Source of the DNA: Chlamydoabsidia padenii
Taxonomy: Eukaryota; Mucoromycota; Mucoromycetes; Mucorales; Cunninghamellaceae
Length of the DNA stretch: 64,000 nucleotides
Assembly (NCBI GenBank): GCA_025330725.1
Contig: JAIWND010000025.1
Span: 248,001-312,000, forward strand
Direction: 5' to 3'
Position 1 is the first letter of the stretch. Every line of letters starts with the position of its first letter. Shown in pieces: positions 1 to 10,503 of this stretch. A model generated the notes under the pieces. The model searched no databases and was not told the DNA's origin. It was given only the letters and a program-made list of their open reading frames with translations. A program made the translations under genes and the position numbers.

Positions 1-305
1 GGGGCAAAAAAACAACAACCTAGATCGACCATCATAGACTAGTCTCCGTTAAACTCTTATGAGATGTTTCAGATACGGTCTCTGGGCATGATAATGATTT
101 TTTACACATGATAAACTATTGGTCAAGTATGATACAAACACAGTTATGTTTTCATTTTATTTGCAGATGGGGGGTTTTTTTTAAGGTATAAAAGATAAAA
201 AAAAAGTGGATGACTAAACCAAGTATGTAGTGACATATATATTGTAAACTATACTGGAGAGAAGACATAACAGTGTCATGTCGAAAATACAAGTCGTCAT
301 TCAGC
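1..305. other. Flank downstream of the vip1-like gene
   Basis: No convincing gene is visible in this stretch. It contains A and T runs and short AT-rich tracts, and is best read as the 3' untranslated and intergenic DNA beyond the vip1-like gene on the minus strand. Confidence 0.5.
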
Positions 306-1512
306 CTAGTTGGTAGCCACATTAGGTTTTTCTTCGGTCGAGGTGGCCGTGGTTGTTTCGGTAGACTTTTCAGCCTTGTCAAGCTATAAAACATCACCCA
401 ACAAAAAAAAAAGTTAGTGTTACCCAACAATATTTCCCTTTTTTTTTTTTTACCTGGATTTTCTTGGCTTCGTAATGTACAGCGGCAATTTTGTTGAAGG
501 TTTGGTTGGCAAAGTCATTCACCTTTTGACCAGTAGGAGTCTGGAGAGCAGCTTGCGCCTTGTTTTGAGCAGTTTGAGCAGCACTAGTCACCTTTTCTTG
601 GATTTTATACTTTTGGTCGATTTCGGCGGCCTTATCCCAGATTCGATACTTTTCATCAAATTGCTTGACTAGATGGAGTTAATAAAGTTAGATAAAACGA
701 CCCATTCTCTATTTCATTGTGGTCAAACCCCCGTCTTACCATTGTTTTGTAAATAGGTCAAGTAGCCAGTAAGACGAGAAGAGACATTGTACTTTTCATC
801 GTATTCCAATCCTTTGGCGACAATTTGATCTTGAAGGAGATAACCATTAGCAAGGATTTCAGCAGCAATACGAGCCTTGGGTTTGCCTTCTTGAGACGTT
901 TCAGCACCTTCGACTTCTTTTTCAGTGTCAGTGACAGGGAAGGACGATTCAAAGTAAGGTGTCACCGTGATGTGTTCATTGTCAATCAATGCTAAGTCAA
1001 CGACGTTATATAAAGGAAGGTTAGATTGGTTTCAAAGAAAAAAAAAAAAAAAAAAGTCAACTGGTACTTTATTCCCATATGATCTTGTCTTTTCTTACCA
1101 CTACTGAGAAGAGAGGCAGTCTTGGCAGCGGATTCACGTTCAAAATGCACTAGAGCAACTTGGTGAGTTTCATCATCATCCCTATTATATGACGACATGG
1201 CATAAAAAAAGAATAATCAGTTTAGTAATGATACGACACAATCCTGTTTGAGAATGATATCATTTCAATCCTTTTCCCACTACCCACTACTTACTTAATA
1301 AGTTCGAATTCCTTTATTTTGCCACAGAATAAAAAGAATTCCTTGACTAGAGTAAAAGAGGACAGAGAGACCATTCATTGTTAGTTTCATTCATCAAGTG
1401 ATTGTATCAAAGTATCCTTACCTGTCTTTTCAGAGGATTCAAGTGAGATGTTCTTTACAATAACGTAGTTGGGAGAGGGAGTTTCAGGAATGGAGATTGT
1501 AAAAGTAGGCAT
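306..1512 (-). CDS. Vip1-like RRM RNA-binding protein
   Basis: Spliced minus-strand gene of roughly 250 residues in at least six exons. The ATG at 1512 opens MPTFTISIPETPS, followed by an N-terminal RNA recognition motif: beta-1 YVIVKNIS (RNP2-like), a helix with FFLFCGKIKEF, and beta-3 HQVALVHF (RNP1-like). After the RRM come ITVTPYFESSFP and a long charged helical region rich in Gln and Ala, ending EEKPNVATN before the TAG at 306. This order (one RRM, then a coiled-coil-like tail) matches the S. pombe Vip1 family of uncharacterised RNA-binding proteins. Family placement is from memory of that architecture. One intron carries an A/T homopolymer near 1040. An exact copy of the 11-bp window motif lies about 110 bp upstream. 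Confidence 0.75.
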
Positions 1513-1622
1513 GATGTAGTAAAATAAAAAAGAAAGTGTGAGTAACCAAAAAAAAAAAAAAAAAAAAAAAGAAAGGAAAAGAAAGAGATGGAAAGATTTA
1601 CCCTGGACTTATTATACTACAT

Positions 1623-1633
1623 TTCAAATCCCG
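1623..1633 (-). promoter_or_regulatory. Exact copy of the CGGGATTTGAA motif
   Basis: Reads CGGGATTTGAA on the minus strand, about 111 bp upstream of the vip1-like ATG and in the same orientation as that gene. A role in transcription is inferred from position only. Confidence 0.5.
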
Positions 1634-1988
1634 ATTTTCATGTGAGAAGTTTTCCCGCTTTTAACGTTTCGTTTGTAGCCATGTGAAGCACCATTTCATT
1701 AATGATGTGATGAGTGAACCAAACAATTATGGTAAGATGACATTATTTGGCTGTCAATGTCTTTTTCATATGATAGAGGGAAGACTTTTTTCATGCTGTA
1801 GAGCGCGGGAGATCAAATACCTAAAATGTCCCTGAAGTGTACAATACACTTTACTGCTAGATGATCATGTCCCCTATTTTTCACATGTCCTGGAAATTTC
1901 TTTATGTAAAACATTAATTCTGTCAAGGGCACATATTTTTTATTAGATAAGCGCATATCTTTATTAGATAATCATATAACTACATTTA
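1634..1988. other. Intergenic, no gene seen
   Basis: AT-rich spacer upstream of the vip1-like gene. No reading frame with splice signals and no recognisable RNA gene was found. Confidence 0.4.
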
Positions 1989-2574
1989 TTAACATTCTAT
2001 TCTATACCACCAAACCTTTGAGTAGAGAGAAACCATATTGCTCAGATACTTGACAGCCTTGTCCAATCCAACCCAATGTTCATTCTTGTCGTCCAACCAC
2101 GCCAGCCTACTGAATAATGAAGATAGTATTATTACCTATTAAGAGAGAAAGAGTCCATTTTGTGAATCATCACCCACACCATTCAATCCATCCACTTGCC
2201 ATTCGCCTATAATCACCATCAGGTTTGTCGCAATTGACATTGTTAATTTTTAAATTACTTCCAATGATTGAAGGCAAGTGTAATCGAGCGTCGTTTGTAG
2301 ATTCATCAAGGTTGGGTCCTTTCCTGCTTGTTTCGAATCCTTTTTTTTGCTGGTGGATGTAACTGCCCAGTCCATACACCTATGAATAAATAAAAAATAG
2401 CCTCTGAGCATCAGTATATAGTAAAATACATACTGGGTTTTCTCTTGTATTAAAGATGGAGGGAAGATTGGTTGATTCCAAAAGAAAAAGGGCCCCGATC
2501 CACTTTTTATTTTTTTGTTGCAAATAGGGGTAAACATATTTCAGTCGCCTCTTTAATGTGCATGAATTTATCAA
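1989..2574 (-). CDS. Unassigned spliced exons (possible gene 3' end or relic)
   Basis: Three minus-strand blocks join in frame through good splice sites. The first (about 2433-2574) reads RRLKYVYPYLQQKNKKWIG and ends at a GTATGT donor. The second (about 2180-2381) starts VYGLGSYIHQQKK and ends GWIEW. The third reads LAWLDDKNEHWVGLDKAV and stops with TAA at 1989. The composition and the precise frame joins look like real protein, but no ATG precedes the first block in its frame, so an upstream exon is missing or the gene is decayed. It lies just downstream of, and on the same strand as, the UPF0643 gene, so it could be spliced to it. I do not recognise the family. Confidence 0.3.
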
Positions 2575-2592
2575 AAGAGGGTGATTTATTGA

Positions 2593-3308
2593 TCAAAAAG
2601 AGGGATGTGGAGTAGAAAAGGGCAGGGCAGTAATCTGAAAAGTAGATTCACCTGCTTTTTTAACCAGTTTATAACGTTCTAGAGTATAAGTATCATACAT
2701 TTGTCCTGCCAGTTTTGCAGCTTCTAAATGTAATGGTTTATGAGTCGCTTTTAAAGCGTAATCACGATTTATCCAAATACACATAGCCAAACACTCTCGA
2801 TGTTGATTCAAGTCCCCAAACCAGTACTACATAAGGAAACGAGTTACAAAAGAATCCTAACTCAATCCTTCTTACCTACCTTGAGTAATCCACCACTATG
2901 AATGGCTTCTTCCTGTGCTCTTGCATCTGCTTCAAATAATAACGTATTATTAGCAGTGGCTTTCCGTACACTCCGAAAAGCGACGATGAACCAATCCCCT
3001 TCCCAATCTTTCAGTTGACTAGCCACTTGATCCCAATTGAAAGCCTTGTCCACTGACTCATGAATGTAATCATCAGTGATGACATGTAGACTTGGTAGGA
3101 CATCAAGCAAGGCATTATCTACTGGTCGGAGATCTGCCACATAAGAAGCCAAGTCTCTTGCATTTTCACCTAACCATTGTTTGGGTCCCACTGTACTGTT
3201 TCTGATCGTTCGTCCTTGTAGATCCAATGACACTATACGTTGTTCGATATCATCATGAGGAAGATGTGAAGAAGAAGATGATAGTCGGTGATCACTATAG
3301 ACAAGCAT
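2593..3308 (-). CDS. UPF0643-family fungal protein
   Basis: Two exons (2880-3308 and 2593-2826) give about 220 residues. The ATG at 3308 begins MLVYSDHRLSSSS. The intron is removed between GGLLK and YWFGDLNQHRE, giving a continuous GGLLKYWFGDLNQHRE segment, followed by CLAMCIWINRDYALKATHKP and a helix LAGQMYDTYTLERYKLVKK. This C-terminal pattern (a Leu-Ala-x-Cys-x-Trp strand, then an Ala-rich helix ending ERY.L) is what I remember of UPF0643, a fungal family of unknown function. No signal peptide or membrane segment is visible. The stop is TGA at 2593. A (AG)n microsatellite lies directly upstream at about 3331-3363. The family name is moderately sure; no biochemical role is claimed. Confidence 0.6.
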
Positions 3309-3331
3309 TGTATGTATGTATGTATATACAA

Positions 3332-3362
<31 letters not shown>

Positions 3363-3621
3363 AAGACCCTTTTTACAAGGATGACAGGGGCAAGAGTATT
3401 AGCAATATGGATCCCGAAATGGTACCATTTTGTACATACACCAATAATCCCTGATCATGGCGTGCTTTCCTTCACACCCATCCAATAAAATAACAAATCC
3501 AACCAATGAGACAAATCACATCAATATACACCAATCAAATAATAGAATACCGTTTTTGATTGTTTATTCATGCACCATTTTTTACCTCCCCCCTAATCAA
3601 CATACAAAAAAAAAAAAAGAT
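3309..3621. repeat. Intergenic spacer with (AG)n microsatellite
   Basis: Spacer upstream of the UPF0643 gene and downstream of eL20. It contains a purine (AG)n tract around 3331-3363 and AT-rich sequence; no gene is seen. Confidence 0.5.
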
Positions 3622-4359
3622 CTAATAGAATGTAGAAGGACGCTTGGCTTGGTAAAGAGATCGGTTGGCTTTTTGGACACGTTGGAGACGATGAGGCAAG
3701 GGGAAAGCAAGTTTAGGAGTCAACAATTGTTTGATGTATTGACGACGGACATCAGCCACAGCGATTTCAGCAACACGGATGATTTGAATGTTACCGAAAC
3801 GAGATCGATGACGAGCAGCCATATCTTGATAACAAGTACCAACAGCTTCCACACGAGACATACCACGGTATTCCTTGTACATGTTGTGAGTGCCAGAGCG
3901 AGAATCGTAACGGAGCCAGATACCAAAGTTCTTGATTTGTTCAGGGCGCTTTTCAAAGATCTATCAAAAAAAAAAGAAGAATGAGTATTTTCGTGTAGAG
4001 TGGACAGGTCACTCACTTACTTCATTCACAGATACGATTTCACCAGCAGTCTTCTTGACCTTGCGGAGCTTGGCCAAAAAGTACCAGAAACGAGACTTGG
4101 CTACAACATCGTTAGGTGCAAAGATTCGCATACGGTAGAGCTTGGGGGTACGGTCTTGCTCCGAAGGGAGTTTACGACCCACCACTTGATATTCGTGAAA
4201 CTGTTAATGATTAGAAGATTGAAAAAAAGGGGGGACATCGAATTAGTTTATTAATCCATCCATCCATCCATCCATCCATCTTAGTCGTTTGTGTTGCTTT
4301 AATAATGTCGATGTATTCGTTGTTTATATCATTCCAATTCATGTACTTACTCTAGCCAT
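3622..4359 (-). CDS. RPL20: 60S ribosomal protein eL20 (L18a/L20)
   Basis: Three exons (4351-4359, 4021-4200, 3622-3960) encode 175 residues, the usual size of eL20. The first exon codes only Met-Ala-Arg and is followed by GTAAGT; the second continues [14 protein letters not shown], the classic eL20 start. Also visible are [20 protein letters not shown] and a C-terminus ending QAKRPSTFY. It is a structural protein of the large cytosolic subunit. A three-codon first exon with an intron near the start is typical of fungal ribosomal protein genes. Intron 1 holds a (TCCA)n tract at 4255-4280. A one-mismatch copy of the window motif lies about 77 bp upstream of the ATG. Confidence 0.95.
4255..4280. 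repeat. (TCCA)n tetranucleotide tract in eL20 intron 1
   Basis: A 26-bp run of the unit TCCA (GGAT on the gene strand), about 80-105 bp downstream of the eL20 ATG. Similar tracts lie by the starts of NAC alpha, uL15 and eL31. Confidence 0.9.
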
Positions 4360-4435
4360 TTGCCGAAAAAGTGGAAGAGAAAGAGAGGGTTCTATTACAA
4401 AGGTGGGTTCATCGCCGGAAATCTCTCGCTTCTCA

Positions 4436-4446
4436 TTCAAATTCCG
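4436..4446 (-). promoter_or_regulatory. One-mismatch copy of the CGGGATTTGAA motif
   Basis: Reads CGGAATTTGAA on the minus strand, about 77 bp upstream of the eL20 start and in the gene's orientation. Confidence 0.4.
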
Positions 4447-4635
4447 ACAATGCGACGGGGATTGAATCAAGTGATGAAGACGAATGTATCATATACTATC
4501 CCCAATCAAATCGCAACCTATATCATCCTGTTTTATTTGTTATATAAATAAATATATAAAAAGAAGGGGTATGGTATGTTACTACATACACATTGGGAAG
4601 GAGGGTGGGGGTAATAACAGCTAAACTACATGTTT

Positions 4636-4874
4636 CTAATTGAAGAATTTTCGGCTGGGGGAATGACCAAAGAGAATAACCCGAAGTTGAGGAAGCATCT
4701 ATTCAATACAACATTTTGTTAGTAAACAACCACACAAATAATGATCCACTTACATCTTCCTTGACGATTTCCAAACGAGCTTCAAGTGTATTGTCCACCA
4801 CGATCTTGCCCTTCAAACCAGTCAAGATGACACCACCAGCACTATAATAATAATAATAAAAGAAGCAATAAGTT

Positions 4875-4912
<38 letters not shown>

Positions 4913-5718
4913 TTGACTTACTTTGTAGAAGGTAAACGGTCATCTTGACTGATAGTAATGTTCAAGGTTGATTTCAATGTCTTTTCAAACTGTTCCTTGG
5001 CATAGTCGGCAGCTTCCTTGACCTTGTCTTCATCTTGTTTACGACAACGAATAAGGAGGTCAGATTCCATCAAAGTGTAAGCGCCTTGGAGTACCAATTT
5101 CTTCAACAAGTCAGTGTAGTTTGATTCATCCTTGTCAAGTTGTTGCGTACGCACCCGGGTTTCTTCAAACAGATCGTCCAAAACATGTTCGCGTTCTTGC
5201 AAAGTACGAAGACGAGCTTTGTTGATATGGTTGGATTGAGAGCTATATTGACAAGAAAAAGTTAGTAAGGAGGTATGAAGAGGGAAGGTTTCATGTCACT
5301 TACATTCGTTTTTGTACTTCGGCTTGTTTGATCTTGCGTTCAAAGACAGCTTCAATGTTGAGTGATTCTTGACGGACAATCTTGGCCTATGGATTTATAA
5401 TAAAAAGAAAAAGTGAGTAGGTAGGATGGTAGATTTGTTCTTACCTTTTCAATATTGAATTCTTCATCAGCCTAAAAAAAAAAACCCCCATACGAGTTAA
5501 GTTCTAGATAAAGATAGTACAGTCAGAGTTTTTACCTTGACCTTGATTTCGCGAGCCTTTTCAAGGGCTTCTTGCTTGATAAAGGCCACCTATTAAGCAA
5601 AAAAAGAAAGTTAATTTATACCATTGTCATCTTTTTTCAAGTTTCTTTTTTTTTTCTTTACCATCTTTTTCATTTCATTGAAGACTTCATCATCATTCAA
5701 GGCGCGGACTGTAGTCAT
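4636..5718 (-). CDS. VMA4: V-type proton ATPase subunit E
   Basis: Multi-exon gene of about 225 residues, the normal size for subunit E of the vacuolar ATPase peripheral stalk, which links the V1 motor to Vo. The ATG at 5718 starts [19 protein letters not shown]. Later exons give [20 protein letters not shown], a long charged helix ([12 protein letters not shown]), then [13 protein letters not shown], a conserved landmark of the family, [20 protein letters not shown] and finally a short exon ending HSPSRKFFN at TAG 4636. One intron contains a (TA)n run at about 4880-4905. A one-mismatch motif copy lies about 178 bp upstream in the same orientation. Confidence 0.93.
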
Positions 5719-6059
5719 TGTGGATAAAACTACAATATTACAAAAGCATTCTTTAATAAACGGGTCATGTTTAAACAATTTCAAGCCTTACCTTGGGTAG
5801 AGCCGAATGGGAAGATATATAAAGATAAAAAAGAAAGAAAAGAAGAAAGGGGCGGATGTGTTTGACGCCCATGGGCGATGAAATCGTTTCGTATTCAAAC
5901 CCCGTCAACGAGCGGAAATGACGCACTGGACCCATCAAGCAAGTGGAAAATCATAAACCAATCACGCCCATGCTACCTATTGCGTTTCACCCATATACAA
6001 ATAAAAAGAACAAATAATTTATTTTAAACAATGTATAACATATGATTCTATACTACAAA
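5719..6059. other. Intergenic spacer upstream of VMA4
   Basis: AT-rich spacer with no gene. It includes the one-mismatch motif CGGGGTTTGAA on the minus strand at 5894-5904. Confidence 0.4.
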
Positions 6060-6655
6060 GAGTGATTGGTTGTCCAAGGCCATAGATCATATCCAAATCA
6101 GGCACCGATAGACCTTGAGCAAGGTACCAAAGAATCAATCTCGACTTTTAGATATTGTTTCCATTCATGATTCAATGGCCTATATGATATACAACGTGTT
6201 AAATTATACCCATATATTTACATAGAAGATGTAATCCTTACCCTAGACCATTTTGTCAAAACACAATACTTGTTTCCCCAGGTGTTAAAGCAGGACCAAT
6301 AATATCTGGTGCGTAATAGGCATCCGGTAGTGCTTTTATAATGACCAAGATATAGTCAAAAAGGTTTTTTAGAGATTCAAACATTTTGGATACCATACGC
6401 GCCACTCTATTATTGAGCCCCTATCTTATAATGACTTACTTAGATGAGATTTAACTAGTTCTTGATCAATGTTTTTGGAGAAGCTGGTAGAGTAAATAAA
6501 GTGACATACACCATAGTCATTTTAGCATTCTTGGAGAGTGGCCAGATGTAAATGGCACCAGTACCAACTAAATAATGTAAACTTTGTTAATGCATCTTGT
6601 TGTCCGTTGTTTAATGTAAATTGTACCTGTAAGAATGGAAGGTTCGGTCTATGGG
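6060..6655 (-). pseudogene. Decayed ketopantoate reductase (ApbA/PanE-like) gene
   Basis: Minus-strand pieces resemble fungal 2-dehydropantoate 2-reductase (NADPH-dependent, pantothenate pathway). The first joins across an intron (about 6575-6628) to give PSILTVGTGAIYIW, the nucleotide-binding GxGxxG region. The second, about 6255-6405, reads FDYILVIIKALPDAYYAPDI and continues to TSIVF, an in-frame TGA, then QNGLG, where intact family members keep a conserved IQNG. The third, about 6065-6175, reads GLSVPDLDMIYGLGQPI, like the C-terminus. A TAG precedes the first piece, frames change, and the roughly 150-residue middle is missing. Family assignment is from remembered motifs; the stops and deletion are seen directly. 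Confidence 0.6.
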
Positions 6656-6688
6656 GTGCCATTTAAAAGAAGGGGAAAGAAGAGGGTG

Positions 6689-6719
<31 letters not shown>

Positions 6720-7287
6720 TCGAACCAGGAAACTTTTTGTTCCCCACAAATGGCCCTTTTCGGGGTTTGAAATATACAATGAGTATCATGCAAACACAAC
6801 ATGGACAACTACTTGCTTATGAAACAATACAGTCTCATAACAAAAGAGAGTTGATTTTTCCTTGTATCAATGTACTTTAGTATGGCAAAGAGGAATGGAA
6901 CAAGAGCCACATCCATGCTGTCTCGAGTCACGACAAAACTTGAATAAAACACTCTCATAAAGAGAGAGATTGCAACTGAATCTTTGTTTTAAATATAGAT
7001 AATAATGTAGTTGAAACAGAATACTTTTATCATGATTGTTATAAATAATCTTGTTCAATGACATCAGGTACAAAGCACCACCAAGAGAGAAAGAAAAAAA
7101 AAAAAAAGACCCTGTTGAATTTTAAAATTCCGCTCTCCGCTTTTCATTTTCTCTTACCGGGAGCGCATTTCCGCATCTTTCTTCTTCCCAGTTTTTACGA
7201 ATGTAAGTTGATACATCAACCACTAAAGTGGGAGATGGAAAAAGGGGAAAAAAAGAATAGATTCACCGAACGACCTTATATCAACAA
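6656..7287. other. Intergenic, no gene seen
   Basis: Spacer between the reductase relic and NAC alpha. It holds an A run of about 26 at 6694-6719 and AT-rich DNA. A weak motif-like word lies near 7122-7132. No credible gene is seen. Confidence 0.4.
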
Positions 7288-7314
7288 ATGGATGGATGGA
7301 TGGATGGATGGATA
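7288..7314. repeat. (GGAT)n tetranucleotide tract upstream of NAC alpha
   Basis: About 27 bp of GGAT units, ending about 100 bp before the NAC alpha start codon. Confidence 0.9.
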
Positions 7315-7413
7315 GGATACGACATGACAAGAAAAGAAATCATACTCACCCATTAAACAATGACATGACATTGTCTTTCTTTTATATACATATATATATA
7401 TGTGTGTATATAG

Positions 7414-7957
7414 ATGTCTGCTCCTCAACAAGTCAAACCAGCTCAAACCAATGCTGAAAAGAAGGCACGCAAGGCTATCTTGAACAATGGATTGAAGCCT
7501 GTTCAAGGTATTAACCGTGTCACCTTTACCCGTGCTGGTGGTATTGTATTTGCCATTGCCACTCCTGATGTCTACAAGAGCGTCAACTCTGATACCTTTA
7601 TCGTGTTTGGTGAAATGCAAATGGAAGATATGCGTGCTCGTGCTCAAGAAGCTGCTGCTCAACAATTGGCTGCTGAAGCCGAAGCCAAGGGTGAAGAAGA
7701 ATCTGCTCCTGTTGCTGCTGCTGAAGAAGAAGAAGATACCGAAGAAATCGATGCTGGTGATATTGAAGAAAAGGATATTGAATTGGTCGTCGCTCAAGCT
7801 AATGTGTCTCGTAACAAGGCCATTAAGGCTTTGAAGAACAATGACAAGGATATTGTCAATGCTATCATGGTAAGAAAAGAATAAAGTAGATGAGGGCTTC
7901 GATCGGGTTGATTAACCAACTATTTTATGTATTATTATATAGGAACTTACCATGTAA
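7414..7957 (+). CDS. EGD2: Nascent polypeptide-associated complex subunit alpha
   Basis: Two exons (7414-7869 and 7943-7957) encode 156 residues. The complex binds nascent chains at the ribosome exit and guards against mistargeting. The N-terminal part contains the NAC domain: [19 protein letters not shown] and [18 protein letters not shown]. An acidic linker ([20 protein letters not shown]) precedes a C-terminal UBA-like domain with [16 protein letters not shown] and [15 protein letters not shown]. The second exon is only 15 nt and supplies the last four residues and the stop, so a gene finder could easily miss it. The start is preceded by a TA-rich leader and the (GGAT)n tract. Confidence 0.95.
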
Positions 7958-8652
7958 ACAAATCCCATCTACTCACTACTTAGTATAGCTTACACAAGGT
8001 TTTACCTCATTATCAATCCATTATTTTGAAATAAAACTCATCTTTTGTAAAATCAAATTCTTACATTTGTCATCATCTTCCCTTGGTCTCTTGTATAAAA
8101 CACGGGGTAACATAACATCTAATCTTAACTTTGTATCGAAACCCCCCCCTCCCCCTGCATGAATCAGAAGAAAGACGTGCCTTGATGGTACTCATTAAAT
8201 GGTAATCCACTATTCCAACCCAGTCTCTCTTTTCAAGTGATGTTTAAAACCCCACATTTTTAAATTCTCATGCTGATCAATCGAAATGTCCTTTTTTAAA
8301 TGCCGCTAGTCGAAATGATAAACTTGACTGTTTACTAGTCGAGACCAATCTTTATCTACCCGAATGACTGGCTAGTTTGCTACTTTTATAAAGATGTGAC
8401 CGATGTCATATCATTTATAGATGAAAAGGTACCTGTCATCCATAATTGAATACTCACACTAAGCGAGCTCATGTGTCAATAGTAACCGTTAAACTCCGAC
8501 TTTTTCACATGTCGTGCTGACCGAATTTTTTTTTCCTTGTAAGAAAGAATCCGCTATAAATATTCCTTCTCCACATTTTTTCTTTCTGCTCTCCTTTTTT
8601 TTTTTATTTTTCTCCACTTTTTTTATTTACTCTACAAAACCTATTTTACAAC
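7958..8652. other. Intergenic, no gene seen
   Basis: Spacer between NAC alpha and the thiolase. It ends in pyrimidine-rich tracts (8573-8630) just before the thiolase ATG, a usual fungal promoter feature. No gene was recognised. Confidence 0.4.
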
Positions 8653-10155
8653 ATGGCTTCTCGTCTTCAACAAGTTTCTGGTCACCTTTCTGGTTCCACC
8701 ACTTCTGCCAACAAGATTGGTGTCAAGTCTCCTGAAGATGTGGTAATTGTCTCTGCTTTGCGTTCAGCCATCACTCGTGCTCGTAAGGGTGGATTCAAGG
8801 ATTCCCTTCCTGAAGGTAAAATAGAAGAGAAAAAGACTTTTTATTCTTATTAATTTGATGTTGAATTAGAAATGTTGTCTGGTGTTTTCAAGGGTCTTCT
8901 CGAACGAACCAAGATTGACCCTGCTTTGGTGAATGATATTACTGTGGGCACTGTCTTGGCCCAAGGTGGTGGTGCTACTAATGCTCGTATGGCCGCTCTC
9001 CATGCTGGTTTCCCCGAATCCACTGCCATTAGCACTGTGAACCGTCAATGCTCTTCTGGTCTTCAAGCCGTTGTCCAAATCGCCACTGCTATCCAAACTG
9101 GTCTTATTGAAGTAGGTGTCGGTGCTGGTTTCGAATCCATGACCAAGAACTATGGTGCTACTTCTTTGGCTCCTACTTCTGAAAAGATTGCTGATGAATG
9201 CCAATCTGCTGCTGACTGTCTCATTCCCATGGGGTAAAGTGTAATAATACCCTTCACTCTTGCTTTATACTCATCTTTTGTTTGAATAGTCTTACCTCTG
9301 AAAACGTTGCTGCTGACTTTAAAGTATCTCGTGCCAAACAAGATGAATTCGCTGCTTCCTCTCACATCAAGGCCCTTGAAGCTCAAAAGAATGGTTGGTT
9401 TGATGAAGAAATCGTCCCTGTCAAGGTGTCTGTCGAAGATAAGGATGGTAATGAAACCACCATTGTCGTTGACAAGGATGATGGTGTTCGTCCTGGTACC
9501 ACTGCTGAAAAACTTGCCAAGCTTCGTCCTGCTTTTGATGAACAAGGTACTACTACCGCTGGTAATGCCTCTCAAGTATCTGATGGTGCTGCTGCTGTCT
9601 TGATGATGAAGCGCAAAGTAAGGAAAATAAGAGGGAGAGGATGGATTGATATCTAACTATTTTATTATTCTTGATAGACTGCTGAAAAGCTTGGTTTGCC
9701 CATCATTGGCAAGTACATCACTTCTGCTGTGGTAGGTGTACCTCCTCGTATTATGGGTGTTGGTCCTGCTTATGCTATCCCTGTTGCTCTTGAAAAGGCT
9801 GGTATCTCCGTCAACGATGTCGATCTTTATGAAATCAACGAAGCTTTTGCTTCTCAAGCCGTCTTCTCCGTTGACAAGCTTAACATTCCTTACGAAAAAG
9901 GTAAGAATCCCCTTTATTTAAAAAAAAAAAAAAAAAAAAAAAAAGGATGACTTTACTAATATATCCTCTTTTGTTTTTTCCATAGTAAACGTCAATGGTG
10001 GTGCTATTGCCTTGGGTCATCCTTTGGGTGTCACTGGTGCTCGTCAAGTCGCCACTTTACTCTCTGCCTTGAAGCGTCACAACAAGAAGGTTGGTGTTAC
10101 CAGTATGTGTATTGGTAGCGGAATGGGAATGGCTGCCGTTTTTGAAAGAGAATAG
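8653..10155 (+). CDS. POT1: Peroxisomal 3-ketoacyl-CoA thiolase with PTS2
   Basis: Five exons (8653-8815, 8870-9233, 9290-9617, 9678-9900, 9986-10155) encode 415 residues. The enzyme performs the last step of beta-oxidation, cleaving 3-ketoacyl-CoA with CoA. The N-terminus contains RLQQVSGHL, which fits the PTS2 consensus (R-L-x5-H-L), so import into peroxisomes is expected. Visible thiolase features are the nucleophile Cys in [12 protein letters not shown], the [12 protein letters not shown] segment, [17 protein letters not shown] with the active-site His, and the C-terminal Cys in [17 protein letters not shown]. The third intron contains nothing unusual; the fourth has an A run of about 25 near the donor. 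Confidence 0.96.
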
Positions 10156-10503
10156 ATTATTTAGTTGTTTAGCTTATGTAGACATACCCTTCCTTTTTTT
10201 TTTATAAAATAATCTATTCACATGTATATATATATTGTGGTGCAATAAAAACCAAACCAAATTTGACCAATCTTTGGATTATCGTTACATTACATTTTAG
10301 AACGACGTTGAATCGCCATAAAAAATATTTAGTCAGAGATAAACCCCACAGTCGGCTTATATCCCAAAGCGTCAAGTATTTACTTGACCAAGGCATTAAG
10401 TATTATATACACCCCCTCACATTTATAAATAAACCACATATTTATTGATCAAGATAATAATAATAAAATTCTATAACTATAAACTATAAAGTAAGACTAC
10501 AAA
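10156..10503. other. Intergenic, no gene seen
   Basis: AT-rich spacer between the thiolase and the transposase-like relic. No gene or clear terminal repeat was identified. Confidence 0.35.
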
